Of a stretch of DNA of 53,945 bases, positions 50,280 to 53,945 are shown piece after piece (the stretch's first letter is position 1; each line of letters opens with the position of its first letter). A program made the position numbers and the translations under genes. Below the pieces are notes generated by a model. That model was not told the origin of the DNA and made no database searches. It saw nothing but the letters and a program-made list of their open reading frames with translations. Source of the DNA: an uncultured Oscillospiraceae bacterium (lineage in GTDB: Bacteria > Bacillota > Clostridia > Oscillospirales > Oscillospiraceae); contig CANQTW010000014.1 in assembly GCA_947626845.1 (NCBI GenBank), positions 1 through 53,945 of the forward strand, given 5' to 3'.

Positions 50280-50312
50280 ATGCGCCGCACGGAGAAAATC
50301 CGCGGGGCGCAT
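50280..50312 (-). terminator. Terminator of the 93-residue protein gene
   Basis: ATGCGCC and GGCGCAT with an inner CGGA/TCCG form a long imperfect stem. On the minus strand an AT-rich tract follows. Confidence 0.75.
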
Positions 50313-50319
50313 AGGGGGT

Positions 50320-50601
50320 TTAGTGCTTTTCTGCGTTCTTGCCGGCCTCTACGCCGGCTTTGGCGGCGGCCTCACGCTGCAGCTTCTCCTCGTGAAGCCG
50401 CTTCTCCGCGTCCTCCACGGTCTCGCCCTCGCGGGTGAGGAATTTGTCCACAAACCCGTCCTCCATCTTTTTGAAGGCCCCAGTGACGCCATCCTCGATC
50501 TTTTTATAGCCGCCCACAACGCCTTCTTCGATCTTCTTGTACCCGCCGACCACTGCGCTGGCGACTTTTTCGTTTGCCTGTACGAGCTTTGACTTTGCCA
50601 T
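50320..50601 (-). CDS. Small amphipathic repeat protein
   Basis: A 93-residue protein of unknown function. It has three tandem 11-residue units, VVGGYKKIEEG, VVGGYKKIEDG and VTGAFKKMEDG, followed by a charged helix rich in Glu, Lys and Ala. There is no signal peptide or membrane segment. The 11-residue period predicts an amphipathic helix that could lie on a membrane or coil with itself. ATG 50601 follows AGGAGG. Its position between the two-component operon and a small membrane protein gene suggests the same envelope-stress context. Confidence 0.75.
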   Translation of the reverse strand: MAKSKLVQANEKVASAVVGGYKKIEEGVVGGYKKIEDGVTGAFKKMEDGFVDKFLTREGETVEDAEKRLHEEKLQREAAAKAGVEAGKNAEKH

Positions 50602-50721
50602 GATAAAATCCTCCTGTATGTTTAATATTGATTTGCCGTTTTACGGCGAATAACCGTGATGACTGCCGCCGCAGCGCCGGCTACGGCTGTTGCGATTGTG
50701 GGAATGAACCCAATATGTACC

Positions 50722-51090
50722 TTATTTCAGCCCCTTGACCACGGGGATCAGGCAGAGCAGCAGGACGATGCCGACGACGCCAACGACGATGCCCCAGACC
50801 AGCATATCCCACACCATGACCATGCACATCCCCACGCCCAGAACGATGACGCCGGCGATGGCCAGAAGCGCCGTCCCGATGGCCTTGCCGTTCAGGACGA
50901 TCATGGGCTTGCCGTCCATCTTCCGGCGGATGAGCACCATCAGGAGCAGGATCGCCGCGCCGGCGGCGCCCACCACGATGCCCTCTGTCAGCGCGTCCCA
51001 CTCCGGGAGAAGCCCCATGCACATTCCCAGGGCGAAAAGAAGTCCGCCCACCACGCTCATGATCAGGGTCACAAAGTTTTTCTTTTTCAT
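50722..51090 (-). CDS. Small four-TM membrane protein with internal duplication
   Basis: A 122-residue protein with four membrane segments in two similar halves: GLLFALGMCMGLLPEWDALTEGIVVGAAGAAILLL and GVIVLGVGMCMVMVWDMLVWGIVVGVVGIVLLL. The halves share LG.GMCM...W.....GIVVG..G. A polar loop with RRKMDGKPMIVLNGKA joins them. The same unit occurs once in the product of 47080-47463. The function is unknown. ATG 51090 follows GGAGG at 10 bases; the longer frame to 51126 includes that site. Confidence 0.8.
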   Translation of the reverse strand: MKKKNFVTLIMSVVGGLLFALGMCMGLLPEWDALTEGIVVGAAGAAILLLMVLIRRKMDGKPMIVLNGKAIGTALLAIAGVIVLGVGMCMVMVWDMLVWGIVVGVVGIVLLLCLIPVVKGLK

Positions 51091-51136
51091 TGAAATGCAC
51101 CTCCAATTTTTTAAGTGATCTCTCACTTGCGGGCTT

Positions 51137-51192
51137 ATTGTACCGCCTGTATGTTTGCAAAACGTTCAAGTTATGTTTGATAAATGTTAAAA
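51137..51192 (-). promoter_or_regulatory. Promoter with the second two-component-system motif
   Basis: TGTTTGCAAAACGTTCAAGT followed by TATGTTTG (51152-51179, plus strand) matches 47511-47538 at 26 of 28 positions. AAATGTTAAA (51183-51192) recurs in the response regulator promoter. The -10 is TACAAT (51142-51137); there is no good -35, which suits activation. Confidence 0.6.
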
Positions 51193-51206
51193 TTGAGAAA
51201 ATAACT

Positions 51207-51231
51207 GCCGCCAGACTTAAAGTCTGGCGGC
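51207..51231 (-). terminator. Terminator hairpin of the HxlR unit
   Basis: GCCGCCAGAC (51207-51216) and GTCTGGCGGC (51222-51231) form a 10-bp stem with a 5-base loop, followed on the minus strand by a T-rich tract. Confidence 0.75.
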
Positions 51232-51264
51232 TATGGCTGTTATGGCAGTTGAATCGCGGGGAAA

Positions 51265-51405
51265 TCACACGCCGGAATGGGCGGCGAAGCCCGCGTCTAT
51301 CGGCAGGACTACGCCGGTGACGGCGGAGGCGGCGAAGCACATACCGTGAATCTGGCGTATTTCCTCCAGGGTCACGGGGTCACTGTCGCCGTACCAACTT
51401 TTCAA
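51265..51405 (-). pseudogene. C-terminal remnant of an SDR oxidoreductase
   Basis: A 46-residue frame that begins at TTG 51405 after AGGAG and reads into DPVTLEEIRQIHGMCFAASA and VTGVVLPIDAGFAAHSGV. The last part is the standard C-terminus of short-chain dehydrogenases (VTGxxLPVDGG). The catalytic and nucleotide-binding parts are absent, so it is the tail of a deleted gene. It starts 20 bases after HxlR stops. HxlR regulators often control such reductases, so this may be their lost target; alternatively it is expressed as a short peptide. Confidence 0.7.
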
Positions 51406-51424
51406 GGTTTTTCTCCTAATCGTC

Positions 51425-51772
51425 TTATATCCCGGATTCCGGCTGACCCTGGGAGGCCCTATAGCTCTCTCCCCAGGCCTTCATGGCGTCGAGGATCGGC
51501 TTCAGAGACTCGCCCAGCTCTGACAGCGCGTACTCCACCCTGGGCGGGACCTCCGGGTAGACGGTGCGGGTAATGAGGCCGTCGGCCTCCATGGAGCGGA
51601 GGCTGTCCGTCAGCACCTTCTGGCTGACCCCTTCAAGGGAGCGCTGCAGCTCGTTGAAGCGCCAAGGGCGGTCAAGGAGATTGCGGATGATGAGGAGCTT
51701 CCACTTGTTGCCGATGAGCTGGACGGTTGCCGCCACGGGACACGCGGGAATGAGTTCGGCCTTCGTTTTCAT
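51425..51772 (-). CDS. HxlR family transcriptional regulator
   Basis: A 115-residue winged-helix regulator of the HxlR family. The block CPVAATVQLIGNKWKLLIIRNLL at the N-terminus carries the conserved, often redox-sensing cysteine (Cys11). RFNELQRSLEGVSQKVLTDSLRSMEADGLI is the recognition helix and wing, and YALSELGESLKPILDAMKAWGE the dimer helix. ATG 51772 follows CAGGAGG. It is divergent from the ACGX peptide gene; a shared 188-base region holds both promoters and candidate operators, so it probably regulates itself and perhaps the peptide system. Confidence 0.93.
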   Translation of the reverse strand: MKTKAELIPACPVAATVQLIGNKWKLLIIRNLLDRPWRFNELQRSLEGVSQKVLTDSLRSMEADGLITRTVYPEVPPRVEYALSELGESLKPILDAMKAWGESYRASQGQPESGI

Positions 51773-51796
51773 AAAAACGCCTCCTGCACGAAAATT

Positions 51797-51839
51797 GAAT
51801 GTTACATTCCATTTTAATGTGTCGTTCTACTCCCGTCAA
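51797..51839 (-). promoter_or_regulatory. HxlR promoter with palindromic operator candidate
   Basis: On the minus strand TTGACG (51839-51834), 17-base spacer, TAAAAT (51816-51811). GAATGTTACATTC (51797-51809) is a 13-base palindrome lying over the predicted start point, well placed for autorepression. Confidence 0.65.
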
Positions 51840-51846
51840 GTAGTTA

Positions 51847-51908
51847 CAAAAAGGTGCGTATCCCACAAAAAAGTGCGTACTTGCGGGAGGCAGAAAAAAC
51901 CGTACAAT
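51847..51908 (+). promoter_or_regulatory. ACGX peptide operon promoter with direct repeats
   Basis: TTGCGG (51881-51886), 16-base spacer, TACAAT (51903-51908). Two direct repeats, AAAAAGGTGCGTA and AAAAAAGTGCGTA, start near 51848 and 51867 and lie just upstream of or over the -35, a fitting place for a regulator site. Confidence 0.55.
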
Positions 51909-51960
51909 GAAAATTACAGGAGGCGAAAAGCTCCCTGAATCCATAAAGGAGGACACGATC

Positions 51961-52173
51961 ATGGCACTTTCTAATTTAGCTGGATGGACTGAGGACAAGG
52001 CGGCTTCCGCCTGCGGTGCCGCTTGCGGCGCCGCGGACAAGCCCGCCGCGGCCCCCGCTACTTGTGGTGCTGCCGACAAGCCCGCCGAGGCTCCTGCCGC
52101 GTGCGGAGCCGCGGACAAGCCGGAGGAGAAGCCCGCCGCCTGTGGGACTGCCTGCGGAGCCGGGGACAAATGA
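51961..52173 (+). CDS. ACGX-repeat precursor peptide (RiPP candidate)
   Basis: A 70-residue peptide. Residues 1-16 are a short leader-like part (MALSNLAGWTEDKAAS). The rest is made of Cys-Gly units, ACGA, ACGA, TCGA, ACGA, ACGT, ACGA, joined by ADKPAAAPA-type linkers of 9 residues. The six cysteines are at 18, 22, 35, 48, 61 and 65, so spacings are 4-13-13-13-4, a symmetric pattern. ATG 51961 follows AAAGGAGG at 8 bases. It is followed after 66 bases by a radical SAM/SPASM gene. Haft and co-workers predicted ACGX-repeat peptides as radical SAM substrates from gene neighbourhoods; the product is, as far as I know, unknown. An alternative view is a metal-binding Cys-rich protein. Confidence 0.85.
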   Translation: MALSNLAGWTEDKAASACGAACGAADKPAAAPATCGAADKPAEAPAACGAADKPEEKPAACGTACGAGDK

Positions 52174-52178
52174 CAAAC

Positions 52179-52194
52179 GGCCCCTACGGGGGCC
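52179..52194 (+). promoter_or_regulatory. Hairpin between precursor and maturase genes
   Basis: GGCCCC (52179-52184) pairs with GGGGCC (52189-52194). There is no T-run after it, so it is more likely an RNA stability or attenuation element that keeps maturase levels below precursor levels than a full terminator. Confidence 0.5.
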
Positions 52195-52239
52195 AGGTCA
52201 TTCATCGTTTATCGATTTCACATAGATATGGGGGCGCTT

Positions 52240-53280
52240 ATGCAATACTTCTCTTTTCAATGGCACATCACGGATGAGTGCGATCAGCGGTGCAAGCACT
52301 GTTATATTTTCTCCGGGGATAAGTGCCATGAGCTTAAAAGCATGAATTGGGCGCAGATGGAGGACACCTTTTATAACTGTCTGGACTTCTGCGAGGTGTA
52401 TGGCCGCTTGCCCTATTTCTATCTCACCGGTGGCGACCCTATCCTGCACCCGGATTTCTGGCGACTGCTGGCGCTGTTCAAAGAACACCATGTCCCGTTT
52501 ACCGTCATGGGCAATCCGTTCCATTTGAACGACCAGGTGTGTCGGGAGATGAAATTCTTTGGCTGTGAGAAGTACCAGCTCTCCCTGGACGGCCTCCGGG
52601 AGACACACGACTGGTTCCGCAAGCCTGGCTCCTTTGATTGCACCATGGAGAAAATCGGCTGTATCAACCGCTCCGGGATGCGAAGCGCCATTATGACCAC
52701 GGTATCCAAGACAAACCGCATGGAGGTGCCGGGGATCATCGACGCGGTGGTGGAGGCGGGGGCAAATGTATTTGCCTTTTCCCGCTATGTCCCCAGCGGC
52801 GGCGATCTGGACGCCTCCATGACGCCCCAGGAGTACCGGGAGCTGCTGGCCATCTGCGATAAGAAATTCAAAGAATATGAGGCGGAGGGCTGCCAGACCT
52901 ATTTCAACAAAAAAGACCATCTCTGGACGCTCTACGAGTATGAGACGGGAGCCTTCAAAATCCCTGCAGATGCCAAAGAGGGCATGATCTACGGCGGGTG
53001 CAACTGCGGCAACTGTCATATCACCATCCTGCCCACCGGCGACGTGTACGCCTGCCGCCGTGTTGCGGACAGCAAGGTAGGCAACGTGTTTACTGACCGG
53101 ATGGCCGACGTGTGGGTGTGCGAAATGGAGCAGTACCGAGATTATGATAAATTCGTCAAATGCAGCAAGTGTGAATTAAAGGCGTGGTGTCGTGGCTGTC
53201 CCGCCGTTGCAAAAGGGACGAACGGTAACTTTTATGCAGCCGACCCACAATGTTGGAAAGAAATCAAGGAGGTAGAATAA
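52240..53280 (+). CDS. Radical SAM/SPASM peptide maturase, ACGX system
   Basis: A 346-residue radical SAM enzyme. The [4Fe-4S] motif is CX3CX2C at Cys14, Cys18 and Cys21 (DECDQRCKHCYIF), followed by the GGDP motif in YFYLTGGDPILHP and QLSLDGL. The C-terminal SPASM region has many cysteines: GGCNCGNCH, DVYACRR, then KCSKCELKAWCRGCPA and PQCW, enough for auxiliary clusters. SPASM maturases install thioether or C-C cross-links in peptides. I prefer ATG 52240 (GGGGG 5 bases upstream) over ATG 52228. It lies between the ACGX peptide and a nitroreductase gene 1 base after its stop, so the three form one operon. Confidence 0.92.
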   Translation: MQYFSFQWHITDECDQRCKHCYIFSGDKCHELKSMNWAQMEDTFYNCLDFCEVYGRLPYFYLTGGDPILHPDFWRLLALFKEHHVPFTVMGNPFHLNDQVCREMKFFGCEKYQLSLDGLRETHDWFRKPGSFDCTMEKIGCINRSGMRSAIMTTVSKTNRMEVPGIIDAVVEAGANVFAFSRYVPSGGDLDASMTPQEYRELLAICDKKFKEYEAEGCQTYFNKKDHLWTLYEYETGAFKIPADAKEGMIYGGCNCGNCHITILPTGDVYACRRVADSKVGNVFTDRMADVWVCEMEQYRDYDKFVKCSKCELKAWCRGCPAVAKGTNGNFYAADPQCWKEIKEVE

Positions 53281-53281
53281 A

Positions 53282-53869
53282 ATGAGTGAACTGAAAGAGA
53301 CGATCCTGCACCGCCGGGCGATTCGGCGGTTTGAGGAAAAACAAATCGATGAGGATGTCTTACAGCAGATATTGGAGGCAGGTATGTATGCTCCAAGTGC
53401 GGGAGGACGTCAGGGCGTACTGTTTGTGGTTTCACAGGACAGAGTGGTAAATGAAAGATTGGGGAAAATCAAGCGGGCCAACTTCCGCCCACTAACGACG
53501 ACGACAACAAACCGAGTATCAAATGAGCAGCCCAGCATTGTAGATGACCCCAATCTCAAGAACGCCTTTTACGACGCTCCAACGGTAATTACGCTGTTTG
53601 CGCCAAAGAATTTCCTTTTTTCGGCGGAGGACTGTGCCTGCGCTGCCGAAAATATGATGCTCATGGCCGATTCCCTCGGCGTCGGCTCTTGCTATATCGG
53701 GCAGGGCTGGATGGCGTTTGCCGACCCATACGGGCAGGAGGTTTTACGCCGCTGGAATATCCGCACCGACTATTATGCGGTGATGCAGCTTCTGCTCGGT
53801 TATCCGAAAGAGGGGGACAGTCACCCGGCGCCGAAGCCCCGCAAAGACGGACGGGTGCTGCGGTTTTGA
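53282..53869 (+). CDS. Nitroreductase family flavoprotein
   Basis: A 195-residue FMN-dependent enzyme of the nitroreductase family. HRRAIRRFEEKQIDEDVL is the N-terminal FMN-binding block, MYAPSAGGRQGVLFVV the second, and CACAAENMMLMADSLGVGSCYIGQGW the central helix and loop. The ending LLLGYPKEG is typical. The cofactor-binding Arg and Ser positions look intact. It starts 1 base after the radical SAM stop, so it is co-translated. In other RiPP pathways nitroreductase-fold enzymes dehydrogenate peptide rings; here a role in modifying the ACGX peptide or in supplying electrons is inferred from position alone. Confidence 0.9.
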   Translation: MSELKETILHRRAIRRFEEKQIDEDVLQQILEAGMYAPSAGGRQGVLFVVSQDRVVNERLGKIKRANFRPLTTTTTNRVSNEQPSIVDDPNLKNAFYDAPTVITLFAPKNFLFSAEDCACAAENMMLMADSLGVGSCYIGQGWMAFADPYGQEVLRRWNIRTDYYAVMQLLLGYPKEGDSHPAPKPRKDGRVLRF

Positions 53870-53945
53870 GAAAGCCTGCAAATAAAAAGTCAACCCCAAC
53901 CGCGAAAAAATTCGAACAAAGAGTGGCGGTAAAAATGGGCAACAC

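Noticed and set aside
50625-50719. Hydrophobic 33-codon minus-strand frame between the 50320 and 50722 genes
   Set aside because: It looks like a membrane segment followed by RRK, but there is no usable start codon after the upstream stop and no ribosome binding site.
53935-53945. Possible start of a further gene (ATG 53935) after the nitroreductase
   Set aside because: Only three codons lie in the window and the upstream GAGTGGCGG is a weak ribosome binding site; it cannot be judged.
1-53945. CRISPR arrays and canonical tRNA or rRNA genes
   Set aside because: No regularly spaced direct repeats of 25-40 bases and no cloverleaf sequence other than the tmRNA were seen.

Overview
The window looks like a chromosomal segment of a GC-rich Gram-positive anaerobe of the Clostridia, most likely the Oscillospiraceae. 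This is inferred from the pyrH-frr-uppS block, strong GGAGG-type ribosome binding sites, a MecA-like adaptor, the VTC/DUF4956 cluster, GldG/DUF4340 ABC operons and an ACGX-type radical SAM system. Two AT-richer stretches (about 8240-10490 and parts of 31160-31680) stand out as acquired or mobile.

Layout. 1-3300 (minus): translation and cell-envelope genes pyrH, frr, uppS and an S66 LD-carboxypeptidase. 3500-8240 (mostly plus): a MecA-like adaptor, smpB, an IS110-family element with a structured non-coding end, a cyclophilin, an SDR and ssrA (tmRNA). 8200-10225: an AT-rich patch whose first part (a GNAT gene) lies between two copies of the ssrA 3' end plus terminator; an XRE regulator follows. 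10512-17412: a galactoside operon (GH2, GPH symporter, GH36) and a second sugar-type MFS transporter. 17655-19536: a GDPD and a DegV protein.

19687-31013 (minus): two envelope operons and a two-component system. One operon is HtrA, ABC ATPase, permease, GldG and DUF4340. The other is VTC domain, DUF4956 and a frameshifted carbohydrate-binding membrane protein. The promoters of both operons and of the regulator gene carry the same tandem 11-bp-spaced CTGAAA repeats, so the three units look like one regulon. 31238-36000: a foldback element, a small zinc-ribbon protein, an XRE-regulated ABC exporter and an SLH/LRR surface protein.

36059-47006: two GH3 glycosidases (one with swapped domain order), a GlpA/GlpB-like FAD oxidoreductase pair with a DUF1667 protein, a YitT protein, an esterase and an ATP-grasp enzyme. 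47080-51090: a second two-component system whose neighbouring promoters share another near-identical upstream motif and which sits among small membrane proteins related to one another.

51265-53869: the most interesting locus. An HxlR regulator is divergent from a 70-residue peptide with six cysteines spaced 4-13-13-13-4 (an ACGX-repeat precursor), followed by a CX3CX2C radical SAM/SPASM maturase and a nitroreductase-family flavoprotein. This is a compact RiPP-type system with unknown product. Non-coding structure is also rich: a dispersed ~200-bp intergenic repeat (two full copies, one partial), RNA hairpins over ribosome binding sites, and two near-consensus promoters that face no gene.
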